From NCBI GenBank assembly GCA_002778195.1, contig PCDI01000009.1, forward strand, positions 639,984 through 703,983: a DNA stretch of 64,000 bases, read 5' to 3'. Positions within the stretch are counted from its first letter, which is position 1. Every line of letters starts with the position of its first letter. The notes under the pieces are model-generated. The model saw only the letters and a list, made by a program, of their open reading frames with translations. It made no database searches and had not been told where the DNA came from. This stretch comes from Raffaelea ambrosiae. Lineage: Eukaryota > Ascomycota > Sordariomycetes > Ophiostomatales > Ophiostomataceae. The position numbers and the translations under genes were made by a program. Shown here in pieces: positions 34,171 to 46,484 of the stretch.

Positions 34171-35008
34171 ATGGCTGCTGTACGTTATTGATTCCAATAC
34201 AATTGCCGATCAATTGGCGCGTGGGAGGAGGGAATTGCAGTGTGTGAGAGAGTTGGCTTGGTGTATGAGCTAATTTTTGTTATTTTGTGATTCTCAGAGA
34301 TCCGCCGCGCTCAAGCTCGACTGGGCCAAGGTGACGACGTCTCTGGGCCTGCGGGGCCAGACGGTCGCGTCGCTGCAGGCGTTCAAGAAGCGCAACGACG
34401 ATGTGCGGCGCAAGGTGCAGCAGCTGTCCGAGCAGCCGACGTCGGTGGACTTTGCGCACTACCGCAGCATCCTGAAGAACACGGCCGTGGTGGACGAGAT
34501 CGAGAAGCGGTTCACGGCCTTCAAGCCGGCCACGTACGACGTCGACCGCCAGGTCAAAGCCATTGAGGCGTTCGAGGTCGAGGCGGTGCGCAACGCCGAG
34601 GCGACGCGCGAGAAGGTCGACCTGGAGCTCAAGGACCTGGCCAAGACGCTCAAGAACATTGACGAGGCACGGCCGTTCGAGGACCTGACGGTCGACGAGG
34701 TGGCAGCGGCCGAGCCGTCGATTGACGAGAAGACGGCCAAGCTGGTGTCCAAGGGCCGCTGGTCTGTTCCGGGCTACAAGGTGGGTTTTATACGCGAATT
34801 CCAAGCATCAACAGCACTCAGTTTTGGTCTTTACTATCACGAGACATGCACACAAAACAGGGACATGGAAACAAGCATACGCGGTCTTTCTTTGTCCCTT
34901 CCCCCCGGCTCTCTTCGATTCCTGTCTTTTTATGTCCCACCTTTTTGCGTATTTCCCCCGTTGCTAACTCTTGAATAGGAGAAATTCGGCGACTTGGCTC
35001 TGCTATAA
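34171..35008 (+). CDS. ATP7: Mitochondrial ATP synthase subunit d
   Basis: Peripheral-stalk subunit of the F1Fo ATP synthase in the mitochondrial inner membrane, linking F1 to the membrane part. Three exons, 34171-34179, 34298-34780 and 34979-35008, give 173 aa (yeast Atp7 is 174 aa). The first exon encodes only MAA and the last only EKFGDLALL. The body reads RSAALKLDWAKVTTSLGLRG and is almost wholly helical, with YRSILKNTAVVDEIEKRFTA and a long charged coiled-coil centre, ending VSKGRWSVPGYK. The splice sites of the tiny first exon (GCT/GTACGT, TTCTCAG/AGA) keep phase 0 and give the expected family N-terminus. Convergent with the hydrolase gene. Confidence 0.96.
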
Positions 35009-35821
35009 GCGCTGGGCCCATGCCTGGTGTTTTGTTTCCCCCCCTTTGTGTACTCTAGCAGTGTAGATAAACGGACGAACGGAGAGAGAGGGGAAGTTCG
35101 ACAAGCGGAAAGAATTCGAGAGTTGTGCCTTCTCTTTTCACCAACGGCTCTCGTGTTTGGTTCCCCTTATTTTTTTGCATCCTGCATCCCTTTTTCTTCC
35201 CTTTTGTCCACCTCCAAATAACAAAATTTTCTCTTTTTTTTCGATCTAACTTCGCTCGCTTTTTTGCACGCTCTTCTTTCTGATACGAATTTGCATATGG
35301 AATATGGATTTATTTCGTTTTGTTTCAAATCTTCCAGTGCCCAGCACTCCGGAGTGCCAATGGACGCTGGCCCCTGTTTGATGGGCTACCGGTATAGCCA
35401 ACAAGGTATGTCTATCGTGATGAGGGTAATGAGAACTGACAACAAGAAACAAACAAACACCGATGAACCAGAAAACCCCAAAAAGGAACAAACGGATTTC
35501 ATGACTCCGGCGATTCTGCCCAAATGCCACTGAAATCGCACCATGCATCTCCCTCGATGGGAAGACCCCGATCCCGTGCTTCCAATAACCACCGCCGACA
35601 CCCAGCATGCATGTGTTTGCCCCGATGCAAGCATTAGACTAGAAATGAATCCGAAAATCTGGTGGATGGATGAACGACAATCAAAGCGAAAAAAAAAGAT
35701 GGCATTGGGAGAAAAGAAAGCAAAGCCAGACACACATTTCAACAAAAACGCCGTCACCTACGCCACATGCAAATACGATGCTTCTTCTTCTTCTTCTTCT
35801 TCTTCCTTACACTCTCTTTCC
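35009..35821. other. Convergent 3' intergenic region
   Basis: 3' flanks of ATP7 and the hydrolase gene. It contains a TTC microsatellite (35781-35806) close to the hydrolase stop codon. No gene recognised. Confidence 0.6.
35781..35806. repeat. (TTC)n microsatellite
   Basis: About eight TTC units just past the hydrolase stop, within its likely 3' UTR. Confidence 0.95.
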
Positions 35822-37042
35822 TCAACCACCTGCCACCCAGACCAGACCCTCCAGCATGGCCCGGTCCGCCTCCAGGGCCCGGTCCATCCACGGCGTCTGG
35901 TTCCAGAACGTGTGCGGCCACCCGCTGACGACGTCCAGGCGCACGGGCACGCCGGCCATCTCCAGCGCCTTGGCATAGCACAGCCCATCCGAGTACAGCA
36001 TGTCGTTGGTGCACAGCTGGATCCAGTGCTTGGGCTGCTGCTGCAAGACGGGCCGGGGCGCCTCGAGAGGCATGCGCGGCAGGCCGTCGCGCGGCACAGC
36101 GCGGTTCATGGGGCCTAGCAGGCTGGACTGGAAGGCCAGGTTGCCGGCGCTGGTGTGGAATGGTCGGAGGGCGGCCGGGACGTAGGGGTCCTTGCCTTTG
36201 AATACGTCGCTGGTCACGGGGCACCGAAGGACGACGCCGGAGAGGTCGAAGTCGACGGCCCCTTCCTGCGCCACAAGAGCGGCTAGCTCGCCACCGCTGG
36301 AGCTGCCGAGGAGGAAGAAGCGGGCGGTCGGGTGGGTGGCGCGCAGGTGGCGGACAGCATCGAGGCAGTCGGCGACACAGGTGCTGGCCGGGTTTTGGGG
36401 CATGAGGCGGTACCCAACGGAGTAGACGATGGGTGTTGTGCGGCGGCTGGTGGTCGTAGCAGGAGCGCTTGTGCGTGGTCCGCTGGGGAGCTTGATTTCT
36501 TTGATGATGCGCCTGAGCGGGAGGTCTTCGCTGTCGGCCTCGCCGACGTGCAGGCCGCCGCCATGGATGTATACGACGATGGCCGGTTGGTTGTCGGTGT
36601 CAGCGGTGGTGTCGTCCCTGAGCTCCAATACTGGAATCTCGTACCCGTCGAGAGACGACGGTGTGGAGAACCACCTGATGGCGATTCCCTGGGACAGATG
36701 GTGATCCCGTGTCCCCGGGGCGGTCATGCGGGCGGTCAGCTCGCGGCACTCGACGGCGAAGCGCGGCTGGCGGTCGATGACGGATCCCTGCCTCTTGGGA
36801 GGCGTGGGCAGGTCATGATCGATTTCGTGCTGGCGCCAGATGGGGTCGAGCGGCGGCGGCTCAGAGAGCACCAGTCCATCGATGACGGACGGCGGCTGAG
36901 CCGGCTCCGTGGGCACGGATGGAGGCGCCAATTTGTTGGAAGAAGAAGGGTGACAACAATGCAGTGAAGATACGACTACAACCCCTGCCGATGATACCAC
37001 CGGCGAGACGACCAATTCGTTCCCTGTAGAGAGGGCAACCAT
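35822..37042 (-). CDS. Alpha/beta hydrolase fold-3 (HSL-like) esterase
   Basis: Single exon of 406 aa. It has the hallmarks of the hormone-sensitive-lipase-like group: the oxyanion motif HGGG at aa 160-163 (VVYIHGGGLHVGEADSEDLP), SVGYRLMPQNPASTCVADCL, the nucleophile elbow GSSSGG with Ser248, a candidate acid in TNDMLYSDG (Asp347 or Asp352) and His377 in SGWPHTFW. It is therefore probably an active carboxylesterase or lipase on small acyl substrates. The N-terminus has a hydrophobic stretch (SPVVSSAGVVVVSSL, aa 13-27) that is too weak to call a signal peptide. A long purine-rich flank (pyrimidine-rich on the coding strand) lies upstream and may be a long leader. Confidence 0.92.
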   Translation of the reverse strand: MVALSTGNELVVSPVVSSAGVVVVSSLHCCHPSSSNKLAPPSVPTEPAQPPSVIDGLVLSEPPPLDPIWRQHEIDHDLPTPPKRQGSVIDRQPRFAVECRELTARMTAPGTRDHHLSQGIAIRWFSTPSSLDGYEIPVLELRDDTTADTDNQPAIVVYIHGGGLHVGEADSEDLPLRRIIKEIKLPSGPRTSAPATTTSRRTTPIVYSVGYRLMPQNPASTCVADCLDAVRHLRATHPTARFFLLGSSSGGELAALVAQEGAVDFDLSGVVLRCPVTSDVFKGKDPYVPAALRPFHTSAGNLAFQSSLLGPMNRAVPRDGLPRMPLEAPRPVLQQQPKHWIQLCTNDMLYSDGLCYAKALEMAGVPVRLDVVSGWPHTFWNQTPWMDRALEADRAMLEGLVWVAGG

Positions 37043-37207
37043 TTCTTTTGGAAAGGGAAGGTGGGAGATATGTTAGATTGAAAATGTTTGATTTTCCGAG
37101 GGGAGAGAGCCGGCATTTATACTCATTTTTGTGGCAACAGAAAGAGAGGTCGCTTACTTGATTCACAGACGGTTTGGGGTGATGGCGAATAGAGCCCGAA
37201 AATAAAA

Positions 37208-37224
37208 GGGGGGGGGGGGGGGGG
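37208..37224. repeat. Poly-G run
   Basis: Seventeen consecutive G upstream of the hydrolase gene. Confidence 0.95.
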
Positions 37225-38877
37225 TAAAGGGGAGCGGGTGACGGGGAGAGGAGAGGAACCCGCCGGCTTGTGGCTGTATAGCTAGAGAGGGAGCTCGTCC
37301 GAGGAAGAGAGATAGAGAAGAAAGAGGTCTCCGCTAATAGGCGACTCTATACGAACCAGTCGCCCGTGGGCCAGGTGTGTTAAGAAGGAGAGCCAAGGGA
37401 AACTAACAGAGGGTGGACTCTCGGGAAGTGGTTTCTTTTGGGGGGCGAATTGTCGACACAGGCTGTGCGTGTGTGATATCTGTGCCTGTGGGTGCTTGTG
37501 CGCAAAAAAAAAAAGAAAAAAAAAAAGATAAGGGATACCAACAAAGAAAGAGAAATGGGTTGTCTGGATGTATATTCGTGTGTCACCTGGTACTTTACAA
37601 AGTTCAAAACCGAGGATTCTTTCTGATAGGAGACGGTGAAGCCGTTGAAAGCCGGTGAGGAGGACCAAAAAAGGGAGAGAGACAGAGAGGTCCTGGAGTG
37701 CCAGTGGAGGACTGGAGCTTGGCAGGTGTGTGAAAGAGAGAAGAGGGAAGAGAGAAAGAGGTGTGTGTAGAGGCGTGTGTCCGTAGTTAGCTGAGACTGA
37801 AACCGGTGAAGGGTGAAAGGAGAAAAGAAGAAACAAAAGGGTGTGTGAGGTAGTTTGTATTGCCTGCGTGTAAGTGATCACGGATTATCAGTAGGGGTTT
37901 GTTTATTTTGGTAGGTTGTGTGATGATGTTGACGTTGGGGGTTGTTGGTTTGAGCGAAATCAGCCGAGCAGGAACAGCGAAAGACGAAAAATGCCGAGGG
38001 AAGACAAGGATTGATTTGCAAAAGAAGAAGGAGCAAGTTGAGTAAGTTGAGGAAGACAAAGAGAGTTGGGAGCGGAAAAATAAAGAGAAGGGGAGTGCAA
38101 GAAGCTCGTTATTTGTAGTTGGACGAAAACGAGCGGCAAGACAAAAAACAATGTATGATTCACACACAACTCCCAGCAAGAAGTTCGTCTCTGGAAGTAT
38201 GTATGTGTGTAACAAGTGGAACAAAAAGGGGAAAGAAAAGGCGAAAGGAAGGGGTTTCGAACAAAAAGAGGAAAAAGGTAAGGCGAGAGGCGCAAGGCGC
38301 AAAGTCGAGAAAAGGCGAGAGAGGCGAGGGACGTAATTAGGCGACGACGGGAAGACGGCGGGACCAGGTGATCCAAGATCTTTCTCTCTCTCTTTCTCTC
38401 CCAAAACTTCCTGCCGGATGTGTCTTCCGTTGGTCCCTAGGGCTTGGTTTGTCCTCCTGCTGTTGTCGAGTTGGGTATTTCGGAATGACGACAATGGGGT
38501 GGGAATGACAAAAGGCAGAGGAAGTTGATCGTAAGGCAACAACAACGGCAAGAGGTTGTGATACACGAACACAACAAAGGCCGGGTGTATGTTCCGCACC
38601 CGTCCAGTCCACCACCCTGGTGTAAGTGCAAGGTACAGTTATGTGTGTGTACGTGCGTGTGGTGTAAGCTGTGCACGCTGACGGGCAAGAAAAAAAGAGC
38701 TGTAAGATACGAGAAATGGCCTTGTTTTTTTTGACCCTGTGTAAGCCTAATTAATGAACAGCCCAGGAAACCAAAGCAAACCCATAAATTAAAATAAAAG
38801 CCGGGGAGGTCAGGCGATTTGGGCCCGGTGCTCAGGCGACCAAAGGAAGGCCGAATTGGGAAGAAAGGCGAGGCGAG

Positions 38878-38886
<9 letters not shown>

Positions 38887-38919
<33 letters not shown>

Positions 38920-38920
38920 G
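38887..38920. repeat. (GACA)n tetranucleotide repeat
   Basis: About eight units of GACA, flanked by AGAG and GGAA simple sequence. Confidence 0.95.
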
Positions 38921-40770
38921 GAAGGAAGAAGAGAGATAGTGAGAAGTGACGGAATGTTCTAACCTGAAAGCCGGGAACGAATGGAACACCAGAAAGAGCT
39001 CAGCCGGAAAAGAAAGATTGGACGTTCCAATGCAGGTTCCAATGCGGGTTTAAGATTGTAGATATTGAGTCTCTGTGAGACAAAAGTAAGAGGTGGCAAC
39101 GTATGGGATGTGTTGGAATATGGAGTTATGGGGAGGTATTGAAAGAGGAAACGTCAAGAAACAGAAGCAGGAAAAAACAAGGTGAGGAAGGTAATATAGG
39201 TTACAAGGTCAGAAGGTAAGACTCAGTTATGAGGTAGAAAAAGGCAGAGACAGTTCCGTTTGCTCGCGTTTGCCCAATAAAATATAAAGTATCTTACGAC
39301 TCTCTTCTGCCAGGAAGAGTAGTATGGGTAGTATGGACAGGTAGACCGAGAGGGGGGGGTACCCTGGGAGAGAGAGGGCCACCCATCCCTTGCGGTCCGG
39401 CTTGATGGCGTATGGGTACCCTCCTCTCCAGGGTTGCGGTCGAGTGCCGAAACCGATCGAAGGGCACGAGAAGTTACAGATGGCCAGAATAGGGAAAGGG
39501 CCGTTGGGAAGACGATCTCCCATAAGGCCAGGGGGGTGGTTTGTCTACGCTGAGGAGGGCATGAGAGAGCTGACCAGGGCGGCAAGGTGAGGTTCTGTGA
39601 GGTGAGGTAAAAACCCAACGAGCTAGCTACTACAGGGTAGCTGCTGTGGTATCTACGTAGTACGTACTGTTGTACTTTGTAGCTATCTCCCACGTATTTT
39701 TACCTTTACGGACATATGCTGTAAACTACGCGCAACGACGGCACAAAAATCGACTGGTCGTATTAGTGTCCCTCGTGGAAACTCCTAGTCTCGCAGAGAG
39801 AGACACAACAGAGAATCTTGGCTGGTAGCTGCCTGTCAGGGGGTGCCAATCTGGCTGGTAGCGGCTAACATGGTGCGAAACGGGGTGACCGTTAGCGGCC
39901 GGGTTAGCCCAATTGGTGGTGCGTGGAACGATCCGCCTGAGAAGGGAAAGGGAAGGAGGAGGAGGAGGACGCAGAGGAAGAGGAGGAGGGAGAGGAGGAG
40001 GGAGAGGAGGAGGGAGTACTCGCCGTACTTGCCGTATCATGGGTGGTTCAGATTTGCTGGATTTCTCCGACGAGGGAAACAGGAGAGAGAAGAAGAGAAA
40101 GAGGTTCACGATGCATCTGAATTCAACCACGTGTTCGGTTGCGTCCTCGTCAGCTGGATGGGGGGCATGGCCGCCGTGCGGAAGTAGAATAAGTCCACCA
40201 GAGGAACAATACACACCGTCACTACTCTGGTCTGGGATGGGGCGGACGGGACGAGCTTGTCGAGTGCCGAGAGACGGCGGAGGTTGGTTCAGAGTGGCAA
40301 GCGGCGGCGGCGGCGGCGGCAGTGGAAAAGGGCAATACGAGTATGTACGAGGTATGTACGAGCGGATCGTCGAGGAGCTAGCTAGTTTGCCGTTTGTTTC
40401 CGTCTTTCCGTCGTTCAGTCGCCTGCGCAGTCTTCCTTGTCGACCGTTCCGAACATCGCCCAGCGGGGCAGGCATATATATGGGGACGCACACCGGCAAG
40501 CCGCATAGAATGCCACTGTCCATTGTCGGACAACGTCTGTGGCCTGAGGTGACGTCCTGTGTGTCTGCAACATCGGTGTAAGTGGGCGAGAGAGGGTGGT
40601 ATGGGCTGGCAAAAACGGGGCCAGCTGGACGGGCATCGGTGTGAGCTGGGTCTGTGTGTCTCTCTGTGTGGGCCAGGGAGGGTCGTAGGGTCCTGCCCAT
40701 TTGGAAAGGCCGATCGGAGAGGAGCAGAGGGCATCTTGGAGGAAAGGGGGGCGGTTTGATGGACGCGTCC

Positions 40771-40832
40771 AAGGGAGCAGCAAAGGGAGCAGCAAAGGGA
40801 GCAAAAGGAGCAAAAGGAGCAAAAGGAGCAGC
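40771..40832. repeat. GGGAGCAGCAAA / GGAGCAAAA minisatellite
   Basis: Three 12-bp units (AAGGGAGCAGC) pass into four 9-bp units (AAAAGGAGC). Non-coding as far as can be seen. Confidence 0.9.
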
Positions 40833-41559
40833 TTCCTTGCTGGCAATCTTTCTGGCAGAATCGACGGGCTCTGCCTGCCTGTGGGCTGGGCTGGCATGGA
40901 ACGGGCTGGACTGGGCTGCAATTATCTGCCACATCTACCTGGGCTGGGAAAAAATAGAGTTTGGGGGGTCGTGGTGGTGGCGGCAGCAGTGGTTGGTGCA
41001 TAGTAGTACTCGCCGTGGTGGGAGGTGTGGCCGGGCGGCCAGAAAACGAGGCCACGAGGAAGGGGCGGTGGCTTAGTTACATAGTTAGTAGACGAGAGCT
41101 ACTGAAAAAGGCCTGCGTGCTGGGGCCACGTGCCCGTGCTCGCCTGACAGGCGCGGCGTCCAAGTCGGACGACTGGCGATACCCGCCACTACCATCTGTT
41201 AGGTGACATAATACGAGAAGACGACCCTGGAGAGTGACCTTGACGGACAGCCCTGAGGATGGGCCCCTGAGATCAGGACAGGGCGAGTATCTCGTCAAAA
41301 TGACAGAAAAAGAAAACGTGGTGGGCCGAATAGACGGGACATGACCAGATAAAAAAAAGGATAATGAATAAATAAATAAAAAATAAACGGAAAATATTAC
41401 AGGCCCATCGCTTTGTCATCGTCCCCCTCGTCTGAGTGAATGAATAGATACGACGACGCCACCAAGCCGGAGGCGCCCGGGGAGGTGCCCGCAGGGCCCG
41501 AGGTGAGAAACGAGAACAGGGCAAGATAGCAACCCGGGAAACAGAGAAACACAGGGAGG

Positions 41560-41582
41560 AAAAAAAAAAAAAAAAAAAAAAA
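41560..41582. repeat. Poly-A run (23 A)
   Basis: Uninterrupted A-run in the gene desert. No retroelement body is recognised upstream of it. Confidence 0.95.
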
Positions 41583-41938
41583 CAGACGCCTGCTGCAACT
41601 TGGACTACACGCTGCAAGCGGTAAAGATATAAGATACCCACACCCCTCTCCCCCATATGGAGCGAACACACCCCTACACCGACACCATCCGCCCCGGTAC
41701 GATGGTTCTCCATCGCGTTCTGGCCGTGGCCGGCGTCTTGATAGGAAATGGGGGTCTTCAAGGAAAGCAGACGGAGACATGTACAAGAGCCGCCAGCGAG
41801 ACGAGGCAGATGCAAGAACAGGAAGACCACATCGCCGAAATAGTCCATTCGTGTTCCAGACACCCCGACTGATGGCAAAAGCAACTTGCAGGGTATGACG
41901 GCGGAACTCTCGATGCTCCCCCAGTCCAACAACCACAC

Positions 41939-41973
41939 ACAAACACACACGCACACACACACGCACACACACA
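41939..41973. repeat. (CA)n microsatellite
   Basis: ACACACAC repeat with a few G interruptions. Confidence 0.9.
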
Positions 41974-42089
41974 CATTCTGGTTTTCCTCTCCGTTTGCCC
42001 GTCTTTTTGGTGTTACTCTCTCCCTTACCTTGATCCCCTGCAGATGCGTGCGTTTGCCGCCGCGAGTATCCATCAACGCAGGCAAGTAT

Positions 42090-42165
42090 CACACACATGG
42101 ACACACATGGCACACATGGGCACACATGGGCACACACGGGCACACACGGGCACACATGGACGCAC
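42090..42165. repeat. 10-bp minisatellite GGGCACACAT
   Basis: About seven units of CACACATGGG/CACACACGGG type in direct array. Confidence 0.9.
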
Positions 42166-42883
42166 ACCCCGTCCCGTTCACCTTGCCAGCCGGGAGGGAG
42201 GGGGGAGGGAGGAGGGGAGCGTACTCTTCCGCACTTACATACATACACAGCGGTACGAGTAGTACCAATTGGGAGGAGGAGGGCAAGAATTGCCTTCTTC
42301 GGCTGGATGGGAGACAAATCGGATAAGGAGGAGCAGAGTTCTACGAAAAGAAGCAGGCCAAAAAGAGAAAGCTGAGACAAGGCCGAATGAAGGAGTGGCA
42401 TCCCAGAGGCAACTCCCGCTGGCTTGGGGGGGGGGGGCGCTCTATGGTACTCGTACTATGTAGAAAAATCAAGAAGAAATGATGGGATAGAAGAAAAGCC
42501 AATGGCACAAAACAATGGCACAAAACAACTCCTGCCAAGTATGAAGGAACCAACTAGTTCCGCAACATGTAACTATGGCACACAAAAACCCGGGCTAGCA
42601 AAAGAAGGAGGGAGACGTCATGGGAAAGACGGGTTCTGGGTTGCGGCAAAAGCTCGCTAGCAGGGGCGGGCAAGCACCCGTGCATGGCGCATGGTGGGGT
42701 GTGTTGGGGTGTGTTGGTGTGTTTGCCCACACCACCACCACCACCATTAAACCCCCGTACAATACTGTCGTTCCGCACACTGCATGGCCCCCGTAGCCGA
42801 CAACCCCCGAACGGGGACATCCCCGGGCTCGCTATGCAAGGAGCCCCTGTCGCTCACTTTGAGTCTGCTATGTAGCAAGAGCG

Positions 42884-43070
42884 TTTTTTTTTTCTCTTTT
42901 TCGTTTTTTTTTTTCGTTTTTTTTTTTTCATATTCTCTCATATTCTCTTTTTTTTTCATTCTTTTTTTTTCTCTATCTTTTTCTCTCTGTTTTTTTTTTT
43001 CTTTTTCTTCTTTTTCGTTTTCTATTCTACCATAGTATTCTCCTTTCCTTTTCCCCCTTTGTGCTTTCTT
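42884..43070. repeat. Long polypyrimidine tract
   Basis: Nearly 190 nt of almost pure T/C on the plus strand with many T runs of 8-12. No plus-strand gene starts just after it. Confidence 0.9.
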
Positions 43071-44955
43071 TCCTACTAGAAAAAGAGAGAAACACTCACC
43101 GCCAACCTCACATAGTGTAACAAGATCCTGAACAGAGAAATCCGGTTTGTAAGTCTGCTCGCTTAGCTGTATGTCTCGGTTCTCTTTCCTTTTTCCTCTT
43201 CTTCTTTCTTCTTTTCTTTTCTTTTTTCTGTTCTTCTTCTTCTTCTTCCCCGCCCGGGTTTCCCCAGCTGCTGTCTCTCTCTCTTTGTCCCTCTGGCATC
43301 TCACACACGCGGCACTGAACACTGGTTCGAAACGACCGGTGTGAGCGGAAAGGGTGGGCAAATGAAGGAAAGCGTGGAGGTACGGGGTGGGCGAGGAGGA
43401 AAGAAGAGTAAGCCAGAAGTGCTGTAGGGAAAGAAAGACGAGTCTAGAACGAAGAGCCGCAGCTGGCATGGCCTCCGCAGAGAGCCGAGCATCTCTGAGC
43501 CAAGGCAAATGAACGCGTAAATCCAGAGCGCGAGCTGGTGATAGGCCGAAATACTAGACGGGTTTGGGGCGAGTAGTATGAGCGACGGGAACGTTTCGAC
43601 TACGCCGCAGAAAGCAATGCAGCCACACAGGGCCAGCGCCTGCCAGGGTATGCCCAGGGAGTGGCCTAGCCAGCACAAGGGTCCAGGGATCCAGCCCAAA
43701 CGAGCCAGGGCCACCCCGGCCGGCGCCAGTCTTCGGATAACAGGTGCAGGATGCCGGCGGAACAGCCGTTGCAATCACTATCACCAAGGAGGGGGGGGGG
43801 ACACCACATATCAACTAACAGTATTAGTCGCGTAGTGCTTGATAAAAAGCGTCAAGGTGCTCAGCATAACTTTTGGAGAATGCTTTTTTTTCCCTTTTCC
43901 TTATTTGCCTCATCCTTTTTGCGTCTTCCTCCTCCCCTCCCTTCCTGCATTGCCATTTGTTTTCTTTTTCTTGACCTTCTTCCCTTGCTTTGCTTCCCAT
44001 CACCAACACATCACACGGCAGGAATGGCAAGTCACGGGGCAGACGGCCGTGCTACGCACGCAATCTGGGCCGTCTTATTCTCCTTTCTCGACCCGTCCGT
44101 CCACCGTCCATCCATCATTCACCCCATCCCCCCGGACAGGACAGGCCAGACCGGAGGCCGACGGGCAAAGGAGGGGGGAGACGAGAAGGAGACGCAGAAC
44201 GAGGGATGGTCTGACGCCGTGCTCTGCATGCAGTGCGTTTGTGTCTTGGTGAATGAAGCATATTTGCCCCCCGCGCATGTTGGGTCGTCGACTGTGTGAT
44301 TTTTTTACGGCCATTTGTCCGCTCCTCCCTACATACCTAGCCCGGCAGACCTTGGATCTTGCCTTGTCTCGCCAACCTTGTCTCGCCAGAGGCCGTCACT
44401 GCATCAGTAGTCACATATGTGTGTGTGTGCGTGCGTGTGTGTGCCCGTCTAGCATGTATCGTAATATGCGTGTGCCGCAGTTGACGACGGCGTAAGCAGA
44501 TGGAAAGCGTGTGCGCTTGTTGCCCTCCATCCCTGTCACGAAACAGACCAGTGCAACTATGGGCCGAATTGTGGAGGAGGGCGAAACAGCGCTTCTCGGA
44601 GCCAGAGGGATAAATAAAAAAAAAATCAGAGACAGAAAATGAGACGAGTGAAGGGGGAAGAGAAGGAAACCTGGAATGGCGGTGGTCGAGATGGCGGTGA
44701 CGGAGAAAGCAGGAAAGCACTATAGTGGGAAAGACGGGGACGCGGAGGGAGCTAGAGAACGCCATAAGCGGGCAGCAAGAAGCCACAAATTTGAAGAAGT
44801 GAGCAAGGCAAGCAAAGTGCTCGTGGACTGTGGACTGACGACGCAGACGAGCGAAGCAAACGGACGAGGCAAACGAGCGAGGCGAGGGAACAACCAGAGA
44901 GAGAAGTCCGGGAAAGATGATGGAGAAGAAGCAAGACCGACAGACAGGTTCCAGA

Positions 44956-45040
44956 CATGCCGACGAAGCTCAGGCATGCCGACGAAGCTCAGGCATGCCG
45001 ACGAAGCTCAGGCATGCCGACGAAGCTCAGGCATGCCGAA
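44956..45040. repeat. 19-bp minisatellite
   Basis: Four exact head-to-tail copies of CATGCCGACGAAGCTCAGG (44956-45031) plus a partial fifth. There are no spacers, so this is not a CRISPR array. Confidence 0.97.
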
Positions 45041-45994
45041 GAAACCCAGACAAGCAGTGCAATCCGCATGTAAGCAGAAGCACGGGAGCAAAAGGTGGTG
45101 CGAGGTGAGTCGACGACACAAGTCCACAGCATACCAATGGCACCCCACACAGTCCACATAGCCTGACGATCCACACACAAACTAACTGCATACACATTAA
45201 CTAGTTAGTAGTGCTGTCTTACTGCACAGTAACTACATAGTACAACTGCTATTGTGCATTTCCACTTTTCCTCCCCCAAACCCCAGCCGAACGGAAGGTC
45301 CGCACCCTTTGTGGCACATGGTAGTTACATAGTACACTTCTGGCGGGCTTTGTGCGATTGGTTCGATGCACCACCGATGAGCAGCAAACGAAACATCAGT
45401 CCCAGCCTGGAAAGATCACGCATAGGAAAGAGATGTTGCCCTACCTGCCAGCCCACCCATGCCTACCCACACATGCACACACATTGGTTGAAACCCTCGA
45501 GACACAAACCCTGTATGGCTGAAAGAAAGCATCCAAGACTGGGGTGGGTGGGAGACTTCTCGTGCAGAGTACTTGGGCCAAGGTCTCTGCATATGCAGCC
45601 TGCATGCACGGGGCACTCGAAAGAAAGGACGGGGGCCGAGAAGGCGAGGGAACAAGTGTAGCAGGTGTGGCCGTGTGTCCCTCTCTCCACTGCGCTAAGC
45701 TGGCGGACCCGAAACAGAACCATCGACGACGGAGGAAAGAGCCACCCGGTGTATGTGAGATGCGGTGTAAGTTGCTCGCTGCGCTTGCCAGCTCGGGCGC
45801 TTGCCAGCTCGCCGCAATAGACCACATCACGACTTTGCAACTACATAGCACTGCACAGACTGGGTAATGCGATACATGATGGCATATCTAACCGCCGCCT
45901 GTCTTGTCACTGCAACTCTTTTTCTCACTGCTTCTCTGTATCTTGCCGCGCGCTGCATGCACAATAAGATACGACTGCAGCACATAAGCAGGAG

Positions 45995-46018
45995 AAAAAA
46001 AAAAAAAAAAAAAAAAAA
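45995..46018. repeat. Poly-A run (24 A)
   Basis: Uninterrupted A-run in the gene desert. Confidence 0.95.
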
Positions 46019-46443
46019 CAAGCGAAGCGAGCACAAACCAAAGAATCGTACCGCAGCTACCCAGCACCAACTCCGAATACCACAGTACCGCTCCCCAAAC
46101 CACTCGTCACAACTTTTGTGCCCCGGCAAGGTGGCAACCCGGCCGTTGTTTCGACACTTTTTGGTTTTTTGGGGAAACGACCCTGTTTGTGCGTGCGGCT
46201 TGTTCCGTTGCAGCTGGAGTGGAGGGCAGCAGAGGAGAACATACTCGTAGTTGCTACATAGTATGGCGGGCGCACGCAAGATGCTGGCGAGGAACTAGTT
46301 ACAAGTACGGGCACAACCACTACTCGTGCCGACCCCCCTCAAAAATATGATCCCTCTCTTTTGCCAGATCTCTTTGCCCTCCTCCTTGTCATTTCCCACG
46401 CGGACGGGCGTTTCCTGTCAATCTAGTTTATCTCTGCGCCCCC

Positions 46444-46484
46444 CCTACGCTATCCTACGCTACCCTACGCTACCCTACGCTACC
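46444..46484. repeat. 10-bp minisatellite CCTACGCTAC
   Basis: Four units in direct array with one base change. Confidence 0.9.

Noticed and set aside
39726..40934. 402-codon open frame on the minus strand
   Set aside because: Pro/Ser/Leu-rich translation of GGA and GCA repeats, no domain, no splice context.
41397..42401. 334-codon open frame on the minus strand
   Set aside because: Runs through poly-A and CA repeats, giving Phe runs and Cys-Val repeats. No domain is seen.
44956..45040. Resemblance to a CRISPR array
   Set aside because: The units are directly adjacent without spacers, and the genome is eukaryotic.
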